Assembly: GCF_001417775.1 (NCBI RefSeq)
Contig: NZ_BBZJ01000028.1
Coordinates: 62,001 to 126,000 of the forward strand
DNA from: Streptomyces sp. TP-A0356
GTDB lineage: Bacteria; Actinomycetota; Actinomycetes; Streptomycetales; Streptomycetaceae
Direction of reading: 5' to 3'
Length of the DNA stretch: 64,000 nucleotides
Within the stretch, counting starts at the first letter, position 1; every line of letters begins with the position of its first letter. The notes beneath the pieces are model-generated. The model saw only the letters and a list, made by a program, of their open reading frames with translations. It did not search any database and had not been told where the DNA came from. Positions 19,497-28,151 of this stretch are shown piece by piece. The position numbers were made by a program, and so were the translations under genes.

Positions 19497-21875
19497 TCAC
19501 GTGCCCGTGAGGTGTTCGGGCCGTACCGGCGTCCTGTCGAGCTCCAGGCCCGTGGCGTTGCGGATCGCCGCGAGGACGGCCGGAGTCGAGGACAGGGTGG
19601 GGGCCTCGCCGATGCCGCGCAGCCCGTACGGTGCGTGCTCGTCGGCGAGTTCGAGCACGTCGACGGGGATGGTCGGCGTGTCGAGGATGGTGGGGATCAG
19701 ATAGTCCGTGAAGGAGGGGTTCTTCACCTTCGCCGTCTTCGGGTCGACGACGATCTCCTCCATGACCGCGATGCCCAGGCCCTGGGTGGTACCGCCCTGG
19801 ATCTGGCCCACGACGGACAGCGGGTTGAGGGCCTTGCCGACGTCCTGGGCGCAGGCCAGTTCGATGACCTTGACCAGGCCCAGCTCGGTGTCGACCTCGA
19901 CGACGGCGCGGTGCGCGGCGAAGGAGTACTGGACGTGACCGTTGCCCTGGCCGGTGCGCAGGTCGAAGGGTTCGGTCGGCCGGTGCCGCCACTGCGCCTC
20001 GACCTCGACGGCCTCGTCACCGAGGACGTCCACCAGGTCGGCGAGCACCTCGCCGGCGTCGGTGACCACCTTGCCGCCCTCCAGGAGCAGCTCGGCGGTG
20101 GCCCAGGCGGGGTGGTAGGAGCCGAACGTGCGGCGCCCCACCTCCAGCACCCGCTCACGCACCAGCTCGCACGCGTTCTTCACGGCGCCGCCGGTGACGT
20201 ACGTCTGGCGCGAGGCCGAGGTCGAACCGGCGCTGCCCACCTGGGTGTCCGCCGGGTGGATCGTCACCTGGGTGACGCCCAGCTCGGTACGGGCGATCTG
20301 CGCGTGGACGGTGACACCGCCCTGGCCGACCTCCGCCATGGCCGTGTGCACGGTGGCGACGGGCTCGCCCGCGATGACCTCCATGCGCACCTTGGCGGTG
20401 GAGTAGTCGTCGAAGCCCTCGGAGAAGCCGACGTTCTTGATGCCGACGGCGTAACCCACACCCCGTACGACGCCTTCGCCGTGCGTGGTGTTGGACAGAC
20501 CGCCCGGCAGCTGCCGTACGTCCGCGCCCTCGGAGCTCTCCCACTGGCGCTCCGGCGGCATGGGCATCGCCTTGACCCGGCGCAGGAGTTCGGCGACGGG
20601 GGCCGGGGAGTCGACCGGCTGGCCGGTCGGCATGATCGTGCCCTGTTCCATGGCGTTGAGCTGCCGGAAGTCCACGGGGTCCATGCCGAGTTCCTTGGCC
20701 ACCTTGTCCATCTGCGCCTCGTAGGCGAAGCACGCCTGGACCGCGCCGAAGCCGCGCATGGCGCCGCAGGGCGGGTTGTTGGTGTAGAGGGCGATGGCCT
20801 CGATGTCGACGTCGTCCACGACGTACGGGCCGATGCCCAGCGAGGAGGCGTTGCCGACGACCGCCGGGGAGGCGGAGGCGTAGGCGCCGCCGTCCAGGAC
20901 GATACGGCACGTCACATGGGTCAACTTGCCGTCGTGCGTGGCCCCGTGCTCGTAGTACAGCTTCGCGGGGTGGCGGTGGACATGGCCGAAGAAGGACTCG
21001 AAGCGGTTGTAGACGATCTTGACCGGCTTGCCGGTGCGCAGCGCCAGCAGGCAGGCGTGGATCTGCATGGACAGGTCCTCGCGGCCGCCGAACGCGCCAC
21101 CGACGCCGGCCAGCGTCATCCGCACCTTCTCCGGCGGCAGGCCGAGGACCGGCGCGATCTGCCGCAGGTCGGAGTGGAGCCACTGGGTGGCGACGTAGAG
21201 GTCGACGCCGCCGTCCTCCGCGGGGACCGCCAGACCGGACTCCGGGCCGAGGAAGGCCTGGTCCTGCATGCCGAAGTGGTACTCGCCCCTGACGATGACG
21301 TCGGCCCGGCGGCGGGCCTCCGCCACGTCGCCGCGGACGATCGGCTGGCGATGGACGATGTTCGGGTGGGGGACGTGGCCGATGTGGTGGTCGGTGCGGT
21401 TCTCGTGGACGAGGACCGCGTCCGGGGCGGTCGCGGACGCCTCGTCGGTGACGACCGGGAGTTCCCGGTACTCGACCTTGATCTTGGCGGCGGCGCGCCG
21501 CGCGGTCTCCGGGTGGTCGGCGGCGACGATCGCGACCGGCTCGCCGTGGTGGCGCACCTTGCCGTGGGCGAGGACCGGGGTGTCCTGTATCTCCAGGCCG
21601 TAGTTCTTCACGTCGGTGGGCAGGTCGTCGTACGTCATGACGGCGTGGACGCCCGGTGTCGCGAGGGCCTCGGCGGTGTCGATGGACACGATCTCGGCGT
21701 GCGCGACCGTGGAGCGGAGGATCTGACCCCACAGCATGTCCTCGTGCCACATGTCGGACGAGTACGCGAACTCGCCGGTGACCTTGAGGGTGCCGTCCGG
21801 GCGGAGCGTGGACTCGCCGATGCCGCCCCTGGTCTGCGAGCCCTGTGTGATCTTCGTGGGAGCACCGTTGGGCAT
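19497..21875 (-). CDS. xdhA: Xanthine dehydrogenase, molybdopterin-binding subunit
   Basis: The 792-residue catalytic subunit hydroxylates hypoxanthine/xanthine to urate. GGAFGGREDLSMQ is the Moco-pocket loop. CGAMRGFGAVQACFAYE carries the substrate Arg. Near the C-terminus GLRGIGEAPTL carries the base Glu that defines the xanthine oxidase family. The start is the ATG at 21875, two nt after the iron-sulfur subunit's stop, with GAGGAGG overlapping that gene's end. The symbol follows E. coli naming; the B. subtilis equivalent is PucD. Confidence 0.95.
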   Translation of the reverse strand: MPNGAPTKITQGSQTRGGIGESTLRPDGTLKVTGEFAYSSDMWHEDMLWGQILRSTVAHAEIVSIDTAEALATPGVHAVMTYDDLPTDVKNYGLEIQDTPVLAHGKVRHHGEPVAIVAADHPETARRAAAKIKVEYRELPVVTDEASATAPDAVLVHENRTDHHIGHVPHPNIVHRQPIVRGDVAEARRRADVIVRGEYHFGMQDQAFLGPESGLAVPAEDGGVDLYVATQWLHSDLRQIAPVLGLPPEKVRMTLAGVGGAFGGREDLSMQIHACLLALRTGKPVKIVYNRFESFFGHVHRHPAKLYYEHGATHDGKLTHVTCRIVLDGGAYASASPAVVGNASSLGIGPYVVDDVDIEAIALYTNNPPCGAMRGFGAVQACFAYEAQMDKVAKELGMDPVDFRQLNAMEQGTIMPTGQPVDSPAPVAELLRRVKAMPMPPERQWESSEGADVRQLPGGLSNTTHGEGVVRGVGYAVGIKNVGFSEGFDDYSTAKVRMEVIAGEPVATVHTAMAEVGQGGVTVHAQIARTELGVTQVTIHPADTQVGSAGSTSASRQTYVTGGAVKNACELVRERVLEVGRRTFGSYHPAWATAELLLEGGKVVTDAGEVLADLVDVLGDEAVEVEAQWRHRPTEPFDLRTGQGNGHVQYSFAAHRAVVEVDTELGLVKVIELACAQDVGKALNPLSVVGQIQGGTTQGLGIAVMEEIVVDPKTAKVKNPSFTDYLIPTILDTPTIPVDVLELADEHAPYGLRGIGEAPTLSSTPAVLAAIRNATGLELDRTPVRPEHLTGT

Positions 21876-21877
21876 GC

Positions 21878-22450
21878 TCAGACCTCCTCGGACTGCCGGG
21901 CGGCCGCCAATCGGACCGCGTCCATGATCTTCTCGTAGCCGGTGCATCGGCACAGGTTGCCCGAGAGGGCCTCGCGGATGTCCGCGTCGGTCGGGTTCGG
22001 GTTGCGCTCCAGCATCTCGTCGGCCGCGACCAGCAGGCCCGGGGTGCAGAAGCCGCACTGGACGGCGCCGGCATCGATGAACGCCTGCTGGATCGGGGAG
22101 AGTTCCACGCCCTCGCCGGTCTGGGAATCGGTGCCCTCGGCCTCCCAGCGCTTGGTCCCGTCGAGGGACGTGCCGCACGCGCCGGTCCCGCAGGAGCGCT
22201 GCTTCGCGTAGTCCGCCAGGCCCTCCACGGTGACGACCTCGCGGCCCTCCACCTGGCCTGCGGCGACCAGGCAGGAGCACACCGGCACGCCGTCCAGGCG
22301 GACCGTGCAGGAGCCGCATTCGCCCTGCTCGCAGGCGTTCTTGGAGCCCGGGAGGCCCAGGCGCTCACGCAGCACGTACAGCAGGGACTCGCCCTCCCAC
22401 ACGTCGTCGGCTTCCTGGGGACGTCCGTTGACAGTGAAGTTGACGCGCAT
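21878..22450 (-). CDS. Xanthine dehydrogenase, [2Fe-2S] subunit
   Basis: A 190-residue electron-transfer subunit. The plant-type ferredoxin cluster uses Cys40, 45, 48 and 60 (ACEQGECGSCTVRLDG, then CSC). The second cluster uses Cys132, 135, 167 and 169 (QCGFCTPG and NLCRCTGY). Between the two domains, residues ~84-117 form a linker longer than usual in this family, with two extra cysteines (SCGTGACG). Its ATG overlaps the FAD-subunit stop by one base (TAATG). E. coli calls this subunit XdhC and B. subtilis PucE; no symbol is given, to avoid confusion with the chaperone. Confidence 0.95.
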   Translation of the reverse strand: MRVNFTVNGRPQEADDVWEGESLLYVLRERLGLPGSKNACEQGECGSCTVRLDGVPVCSCLVAAGQVEGREVVTVEGLADYAKQRSCGTGACGTSLDGTKRWEAEGTDSQTGEGVELSPIQQAFIDAGAVQCGFCTPGLLVAADEMLERNPNPTDADIREALSGNLCRCTGYEKIMDAVRLAAARQSEEV

Positions 22451-23340
22451 TACGCGGCTCCCTCCGAGGCGCGGTGGGCGCCGCGGTACGACTCCCAGGT
22501 CCAGGTCAGCGTGCGGCGGGCCATGACACCGACCGCGTGCCGGCGGTAGCTCGCGGTGCCCCGGACGTCGTCGATCGGGTTGCAGGCCCCGGAGCACAGG
22601 TCGGCGAACTGCTTGGCGACCGAGGGGGTGATGATCTTGCCGTTGTCCCAGAAGCCGCCCTCGTCGAGCGCCGCGTTCAGGAACTCCTCGGCGGCCTTGG
22701 CGCGGACGGGGGTGGGCGCGGCCGAGCCGATGCCGGTGCGGACCGTGCGGGTCTCGGGGTGCAGGGCGAGGCCGAAGGCGCACACGGCGATCACCATGGC
22801 GTTGCGGGTGCCGACCTTCGAGTACTGCTGGGGGCCGTCGGCCTTCTTGATGTGGACGGCCCGGATCAGCTCGTCGGGGGCGAGGGCGTTGCGCTTGACG
22901 CCGGTGTAGAACTCGTCGATCGGGATGCGGCGGGAACCGCGCACGGACTCGGCCTCGACCTCGGCGCCCGCCGCGAGGAGGGCGGGGTGGGCGTCCCCGG
23001 CCGGGGAGGCCGTGCCGAGGTTGCCCCCGACGCCGCCGCGGTTGCGGATCTGCGGGGAGGCGACCGTGTGGGAGGCGAGGGCGAGACCCGGCAGCTCGGT
23101 CCGCAGATGCTCCATGATCCCGGTGTACGGCACCGAGGCCCCGAGCCGCACGCTGTCCTCGCCGACCTCCCACTCGTAGAGCTCGCCGATGCGCCCCAGG
23201 TCCATCAGGTACTCGGGCCGCCGGTGGTCGAAGTTGATCTCGACCATCACATCGGTGCCACCCGCAATCGGCACGGCGGTGGGGTGCTCTGCCTTGGCGG
23301 CGAGCGCCTCCTCCCAGCTTGCGGGGCGAAGGAAGTCCAT
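22450..23340 (-). CDS. xdhB: Xanthine dehydrogenase, FAD-binding subunit
   Basis: A 296-residue FAD subunit of the xanthine oxidase family and first gene of the operon. AVPIAGGTDVMVEINFD is the first FAD loop, and ASPQIRNRGGVGGNLGTASPAGD the second, contacting the pyrophosphate and isoalloxazine. The start is the ATG at 23340 (MDFLRPASW), as in homologues; the in-frame extension upstream is Arg-rich and unsupported. It passes electrons from the iron-sulfur subunit to NAD+. Divergent from pucR, with a 442-bp shared control region. Confidence 0.95.
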   Translation of the reverse strand: MDFLRPASWEEALAAKAEHPTAVPIAGGTDVMVEINFDHRRPEYLMDLGRIGELYEWEVGEDSVRLGASVPYTGIMEHLRTELPGLALASHTVASPQIRNRGGVGGNLGTASPAGDAHPALLAAGAEVEAESVRGSRRIPIDEFYTGVKRNALAPDELIRAVHIKKADGPQQYSKVGTRNAMVIAVCAFGLALHPETRTVRTGIGSAAPTPVRAKAAEEFLNAALDEGGFWDNGKIITPSVAKQFADLCSGACNPIDDVRGTASYRRHAVGVMARRTLTWTWESYRGAHRASEGAA

Positions 23341-23782
23341 GACCGGCTCTCTTCTTCGTCTCGTGGGTCGTACGGATCGAGCCAGATTCTGGTGCGGCCG
23401 GCCCGGCTCGTTCATGTGCTGTTCACGCGGAGTGGAGTCAGTACACCGTCCCGCCCTCTGCCCGGGTCAGTCACCGAAACCATGAAGGAGTTGGCTGGTG
23501 AGGGCCCCCATCTTGTAGATTCATATGAACGGAGGCCATCAGTAACCTCGCCGGTTTCCTCTGGAAACACAGCACACGGCCGGGGGACACCGCGAGGTCA
23601 GCTTCCAAAGGCCCAGGACAACGCCCTGGGTCCCGCCCTCGGAGGCCGAGAACACCCTCCTGCGGACGCCGTGGGCGCGCTCCGGACGGGGGACGAACCT
23701 CCTCTCGGAGTCCGAGGACCCGGCCGCCGGGCCCTCACCCCTGACCGAACATAGATTTCTGGACAAGAACGGCGGCGACGAC
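23341..23782. promoter_or_regulatory. Divergent control region between xdhB and pucR
   Basis: 442 bp without a credible gene. It contains an A/T-rich patch with the palindrome TTCATATGAA (23520-23529) beside TTGTAGAT, which could form a promoter. The dyad GTTTCC-TCT-GGAAAC lies at 23554-23568, almost exactly midway between the two start codons (213 and 214 bp). Confidence 0.6.
23554..23568. promoter_or_regulatory. Candidate purine-regulator operator
   Basis: Perfect 6-bp inverted repeat GTTTCC/GGAAAC with spacer TCT, at the centre of the xdhB-pucR intergenic region. It could bind PucR or an IclR-type ureide regulator. The TTCC/GGAA half-sites recur with another spacing upstream of gcl. Confidence 0.45.
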
Positions 23783-25447
23783 ATGCGGCTGCGCGCACTG
23801 CTGAACACCGACGCGCTGGGGTTGCGGCTGCTCGGCGGTGAGGACGAGCTGGACCGCACCGTCCGCGGTGTGATGACCACGGACCTCAAGGACCCCAGCC
23901 GCTATCTCTCCGGTGGTGAACTGGTCCTCACGGGCCTGGCCTGGCGGCACGACGCGGCCGACTCCGAGCCCTTCGTCCGCATTCTCGCAGGGGCGGGCGT
24001 CGCCGCGCTCGCCGCGGGCGAGGCCGAGCTCGGCGACATCCCGGACGACCTCGTCGTGGCCTGCGCCCGGCACCGCCTGCCGCTGTTCGCCGTCCACGAG
24101 TCGGTGGCGTTCGCCACGATCACCGAGCACGTGGTGCGGCAGGTCTCCGGGGAGCGGGCCGGGGACCTGGCGGCCGTCGTGGACCGGCATCGGCGCATGA
24201 TGACCTCGGGCCCGGCGGGCGGCGGCCCGGACGTGGTCCTGGACCTGCTCGGGTCCGATCTGGACCTGCGCGCCTGGGTCCTCTCCCCCACCGGCCGTCC
24301 CATCGCGGGACCGGCGCCGGGACTGCCCGCGGACGTGTGCGCCGGGCTGGCCTCCGGGCATCTGGCGGCGGCGCGCACCGGCCGCCGCGGACCGCACCGG
24401 GTGACGGTCGACGCGACCACCTACTCGCTCTTCCCGATCCGCAGCAGCGGCCGTTCGGGCGGCGCCTCGCGGGACGTGCGCGAGACCGTGCTGTCCGACT
24501 GGCTGCTCGCCGTCGAGGCGGACGCCGCGGACTGGCCCGAGGAGCGCCTCGACCTGCTCCAGGGCGTCACCCAGCTGATCGCCGTGGAGCGGGACCGGCG
24601 GGACGCGGCGCGCACCGTACGGCGGCGGCTGGCCCAGGAGGTCCTGGAGCTGGTGCAGACGGGGGCCGCGCCCGCCGAGATCGCGGCCCGGCTGCGGGTC
24701 GCCGCACCCGTGCTGCTGCCCGGCCTCGGGGCGGCCCCGCACTGGCAGGTGGTCGTGGCCCGGGTCGAGTGGGACGGCGGAGAGATCGAGGGCGGCCCGG
24801 TCGCCCAGTCGCTCCTGGAGGAGATCCTCGTCGACCCCCTGGCGACCGGTCCGGAGCACTCCGACCGTATCGCCGTGGCCCATACGGGTGACGAGGCCAT
24901 CGCGCTCGTCCCGCTTCCGGCGGTCTCCTCGGAGCGCGACGGTTTCGAGTCCGGCATCCTGGCCGACGCCCTCCTGGAGGCCGTACGGGACCCGCTGTCC
25001 GCCGGGCTCGACGGCGACGGGCGCATCACGCTGGGTGTCAGCGCCGCGGTGCACTCGGCCGAAGGGCTGCGCGGCGCCCTGGAGGAGGCGCGGCACGCCC
25101 GCCGGGTCGCCGCCGCGCGCCCCGGGCGGGTCTGCGCGGCCGGCCACCAGGAACTGGCCTCCCACGTGCTGCTGCTGCCGTTCGTCCCGGACGACGTGCG
25201 CCGCGCCTTCACGGCCCGGCTCCTGGATCCGCTGCGCGACTACGACCGCAGGCACCGCGCCGAGCTGATCCCGACCCTGGAGGCGTTCCTGGAGTGCGAC
25301 GGCTCCTGGACCCGCTGCGCCACCCGGCTGCACCTGCACGTCAACACGCTGCGGTACCGCGTCGGGCGTATCGAGCAGTTGACGAGCCGGGACCTCTCGC
25401 GGCTGGAGGACAAGCTCGACTTCTTCCTGGCGTTGCGCATGAGCTGA
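23783..25447 (+). CDS. pucR: PucR-family purine catabolism regulator
   Basis: A 554-residue regulator. The N-terminal PucR-type sensory domain covers ~1-120 (GVMTTDLKDPSRYLSGGELVLTG). The middle has the CdaR GGDEF-like region (VVVARVEWDGG, then RITLGVSAAVHSAEGLRGALEEARHA). The C-terminal PucR HTH is FLECDGSWTRCATRLHLHVNTLRYRVGRIEQL. Homologues sense purine breakdown products and activate xdh/uricase genes; B. subtilis PucR responds to allantoin-type effectors. Divergent orientation from xdhB makes it the obvious regulator. The ribosome site is weak, but the start matches the family's usual N-terminus. Confidence 0.93.
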   Translation: MRLRALLNTDALGLRLLGGEDELDRTVRGVMTTDLKDPSRYLSGGELVLTGLAWRHDAADSEPFVRILAGAGVAALAAGEAELGDIPDDLVVACARHRLPLFAVHESVAFATITEHVVRQVSGERAGDLAAVVDRHRRMMTSGPAGGGPDVVLDLLGSDLDLRAWVLSPTGRPIAGPAPGLPADVCAGLASGHLAAARTGRRGPHRVTVDATTYSLFPIRSSGRSGGASRDVRETVLSDWLLAVEADAADWPEERLDLLQGVTQLIAVERDRRDAARTVRRRLAQEVLELVQTGAAPAEIAARLRVAAPVLLPGLGAAPHWQVVVARVEWDGGEIEGGPVAQSLLEEILVDPLATGPEHSDRIAVAHTGDEAIALVPLPAVSSERDGFESGILADALLEAVRDPLSAGLDGDGRITLGVSAAVHSAEGLRGALEEARHARRVAAARPGRVCAAGHQELASHVLLLPFVPDDVRRAFTARLLDPLRDYDRRHRAELIPTLEAFLECDGSWTRCATRLHLHVNTLRYRVGRIEQLTSRDLSRLEDKLDFFLALRMS

Positions 25448-25598
25448 GGTCATGGTGCCGTGGGCACGGCGGCACCACCGGCCGCCGCTGTCCCACGACT
25501 TTGTGAAATCCTTCACCCAGCCCCTTGGCCCGGTGCCGCGATTGGTGCTGGAATGCCGCCACCACTCAAAGCTCGATGGCGCGCTCGGGGAGGGCAAC

Positions 25599-26387
25599 GT
25601 GGCGCATACCGCCATGTCTGGTACCGGAACGACCGCAGGTGACGATCCACTCCAGACCGCGGTATGGCGGCTGCGCTCGCGCGCCTGCTGGACCGACGCG
25701 GCGGCTCTCCTGCAACCGGGGACCGCGCAGGCCTCGCTCCAGCGGGCCTCGCTGCTCGTCGAGCGGTGCCTGTACACGGAGCAGGGCTGGGAGGAGGCCG
25801 AGGACGCGCTGCGCACGGCCGAGGCGCAGGCCCACAGCGACGAGGAGCGGGGCGCCGCGGCCTGTGAGCGCGGGCAACTGGCGTACGCCTCCACGCTGCA
25901 CGGCGTACGGGACCGGGCGGACGAGGCACGCGCCGCGCTCGGCAGGGCCGCCGCGCTGATCCCGCCGGGCGCCGCGGGGCGGGCGCTGCTGGACTTCCGG
26001 CGGGGGCTCATCGCCGAGAACCTCGCCCGCTCCCCGCAGGCGGCCCTCGCCGCCCACCGGCGCGCCCACGCGGGCGCGTCCGCGCACGGCGACGCGCTGC
26101 TGCTCTCCTTCACCTGGCGCCACCTGGCCGGCCTGGCGCTGCGCGAGGGGGAAGTGGCCGAGGCGCGGCACGGGTTCGCCGAGTCGCTGCGGATCCGCGA
26201 GGAACTGGGCTATCTCGTCGGTACGGCTCCGGCGCTGGCGTCGCTCGCGGACACCGAGCCCGAGCCGGAGGCGTCCCGGCTGCGGGCGGAGGCGGGCCGT
26301 CTGTTCCGCCTCCTGGGCGGCGTACCGACATGGCTGGCCCGGCAGCTGGCGCCGGTGACACCCGCGCCCGGGCAGGCGGCTTCGTAA
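25599..26387 (+). CDS. Tetratricopeptide-like helical repeat protein
   Basis: A 262-residue soluble protein starting at the GTG at 25599, after GGGAGGGCAAC. It is alanine-rich with repeated helix pairs: LQRASLLVERCLYTEQGWEEAEDALRTAE, LRTAEAQAHSDEERGAAACERGQLAY, HRRAHAGASAHGDALL and ARHGFAESLRIREELGY. This matches a degenerate TPR scaffold of about five units. No enzymatic motif, signal peptide or membrane segment is visible. It may be a protein-interaction partner. It follows pucR by 151 nt on the same strand, and a functional tie is unproven. Confidence 0.7.
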   Translation: MAHTAMSGTGTTAGDDPLQTAVWRLRSRACWTDAAALLQPGTAQASLQRASLLVERCLYTEQGWEEAEDALRTAEAQAHSDEERGAAACERGQLAYASTLHGVRDRADEARAALGRAAALIPPGAAGRALLDFRRGLIAENLARSPQAALAAHRRAHAGASAHGDALLLSFTWRHLAGLALREGEVAEARHGFAESLRIREELGYLVGTAPALASLADTEPEPEASRLRAEAGRLFRLLGGVPTWLARQLAPVTPAPGQAAS

Positions 26388-26447
26388 GAGCTCCGAACAG
26401 AATGGGCGCCCGGCTCTCGGCGTATGCCCGCGGACGCGGGAGGGGGG

Positions 26448-27311
26448 TCAGACCGCCCCCGCGAAATGCTCCCGCACCAGGGACTGCACCACCGCCAGGT
26501 CCTGGGCGACCAGCGCGTCCAGCAGGGCCGTGTGTTCGGCCGCGTCGGCGACCAGGTCGGCGCGGCCGCGGGTGGCGGGGCCGCCGACGAGCGGCCACTG
26601 GGCGCGGCGGTGCAAGTCCTCCGCGAGCCGCACCAGCTGCTCGTTGCCCGCGAGGGTGAGCACCGCGCGGTGGAAGGCCCGGTCGGATTCGGTGTACGTC
26701 GCCCGGCACCCGGAGGACGCGGCCCGGACGGTCGCGTCGGCCAGCGGGCGCAGTTCCGTCCAGCGTTCGACAGGCACCGTGCGGGCGAGCCGCAGCATCA
26801 CCGGGACCTCGATCAGTGCCCGGATCTCGGCGAGTTCGGCCAGTTCGCGGGCGCCGCGCACGGCGACGCGGAAGCCCCGGTTGGGCACGACCTCGACGGC
26901 TCCCTCCAGGGCGAGCTGCTGCATGGCCTCGCGTACGGGGGTCGCGGACACCCCGAAGCGCTCGCCGAGCGCGGGTCCCGAGTAGACCTCGCCGGGCGTG
27001 AGCTCCCCCGCGACCAGGGCGGTGCGCAGGGCGTCGAGGATCTGCCGGCGGACGGAGGCCCGCTGCACGACGGGGCGCCCGCCCTCCGTGACCGCCGGCT
27101 CCCCGTCGAGCGGCTCCTGCACCGCGGGCGGGCGTGGGATCGACGGCTCACTGTGGGTGTGCTCACCACGCGTAGAGCCCGCGGCGGAGCCCCGCTCGCG
27201 CATCTCGTCCCCCGGCGGCAGCTGCGGCGGCACCCGGGGGGCCTCCGAACCGAAGTCCACGGCCGCCGTCTCGGTGCAGCCCTCAGCGCGGCGGCAACGG
27301 GCCTGCTCCAC
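26448..27311 (-). CDS. GntR/FCD-family transcriptional regulator
   Basis: A 287-residue regulator. The winged helix is RRQILDALRTALVAGELTPGE, then GERFGVSATPVREAMQQLALEGAVEVVPNRGFRV. The FCD ligand domain follows, with EIRALIEVPVMLRLA, SDRAFHRAVLTLAGN and HTALLDALVAQD, which supply the acidic/His metal-site residues. The first ~80 residues are low-complexity. The GTG at 27311 is chosen for its GGAGGAGGA site four nt upstream; an internal ATG at 27188 is possible. FCD regulators sense small organic acids. It is divergent from the fhuF-like pseudogene. Target unknown. Confidence 0.82.
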   Translation of the reverse strand: MEQARCRRAEGCTETAAVDFGSEAPRVPPQLPPGDEMRERGSAAGSTRGEHTHSEPSIPRPPAVQEPLDGEPAVTEGGRPVVQRASVRRQILDALRTALVAGELTPGEVYSGPALGERFGVSATPVREAMQQLALEGAVEVVPNRGFRVAVRGARELAELAEIRALIEVPVMLRLARTVPVERWTELRPLADATVRAASSGCRATYTESDRAFHRAVLTLAGNEQLVRLAEDLHRRAQWPLVGGPATRGRADLVADAAEHTALLDALVAQDLAVVQSLVREHFAGAV

Positions 27312-27363
27312 GGGCTCCTCCTCCGGTCCTGGCGGTACTGGGCAGTATGCGGGTCGCTCATGA

Positions 27364-27375
27364 CGGTTGTTACCG
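27364..27375. promoter_or_regulatory. Small dyad in the gntR promoter
   Basis: CGGT-TGTT-ACCG, 53 bp upstream of the gntR GTG, could be an autoregulatory site, since GntR/FCD proteins commonly bind short inverted repeats with a T/A-rich centre. Weak evidence. Confidence 0.3.
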
Positions 27376-27430
27376 CTCGTAAAGCACCTTAGGCACCTTA
27401 CGCTCCGGTTCACGCACCGATCATCTCGGC

Positions 27431-27449
27431 TAAGGCAAGCCTGCCCTAT
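27431..27449 (+). promoter_or_regulatory. Iron-box-like (DmdR/DtxR) operator
   Basis: TAAGGCAAGCCTGCCCTAT matches about 14 of 19 positions of the DtxR-family consensus TTAGGTTAGGCTAACCTAA, keeping TAAGG, AGCCT and CCTA at the right spacing. It sits 28 bp before the start of the decayed siderophore-reductase gene, where an iron repressor would act. Confidence 0.6.
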
Positions 27450-27476
27450 GAGCCATGGCTGAACGGCGGTCTCCGC

Positions 27477-28151
27477 ATGCCCCTCCCCGCCTCGCCCCCG
27501 TCCGCCGTCGCGGAAGCGTACGCCCGGCTCACCGAGGCGTTCCCGGGACCGACGGTCAGGGAACACCGGTACGCATGGCCGGCCTGTCTGCTGATCACCG
27601 TCCCGTGGTTCCTGCGGCGCGGGTGCTGCGGCTCCCCGTGGAGCACGTCGCGTTCCACCGCACCCTCGGGCGGATGGCGGTGCGGATCGCCGCGTTCACC
27701 TGCCTGCCCCCCGGGGGATCCGGCGGCCTCCCTGCCCGGCGCCCGGGTCGTGGCGGACGAGGAGGCGTTGCGGAACGAGGCGCGGGCGGCCGTGGCCGAG
27801 CACCTGGGTTCCGCTCCTCGCGGGCTTCGGGCCACGTACGCGGCGGCGCGGCCGGGCCCTGTGGGGCATGGCGACGGACGAGGCCGTCGAGGGACTGCGG
27901 TACGTCGCCCATCCGCTCGGCGAGGAGCGATGCGCGAGCCGGAGCTGCCGCTGCCGGGCGCCATGAAGCCGTACGCCGGTGCGGCGGCGTTCCGCGAACC
28001 GACCGGCCCGGGCGGCGAGTCGCCGCCCACTCGCGACCGGGCGAGCTGCTGCCTGTTCTACCCGCTGCGCCCCGAGGGCGCGTGCGCCACCTGCCCGGGC
28101 ACCTGCGACGCCGACCGACTCGCCAAGCCGACGGCGGCCACGGGCGGTTGA
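27477..28151 (+). pseudogene. Decayed FhuF-type [2Fe-2S] siderophore-iron reductase
   Basis: No single frame is intact, but family segments appear in succession. YARLTEAFPGPTV, joined directly to HRYAWPACLLITVPWF, is frame 1, and ~50 residues usually found between them are missing. LRLPVEHVAFHRTLGRMAVR is frame 2. LPGARVVADEEALRNEARAAVAEHL returns to frame 1. LLAGFGPRTRRRGRALWGMA is frame 3, followed by TDEAVEGLRYVAHPLGEE. The end returns to frame 1, with TRDRASCCLFYPL and CATCPGTC, the FhuF C-terminal [2Fe-2S] cysteines. That is four frame changes (near 27620, 27710, 27805, 27928) plus a deletion. The intact enzyme would reduce ferric siderophores; this copy should not work. Confidence 0.8.

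Noticed and set aside
25452-25598. Upstream start for the helical-repeat protein
   Set aside because: The extension starts 5 nt after pucR, lacks a ribosome site and crosses A/T-rich, promoter-like sequence; GTG at 25599 has GGGAGGG.
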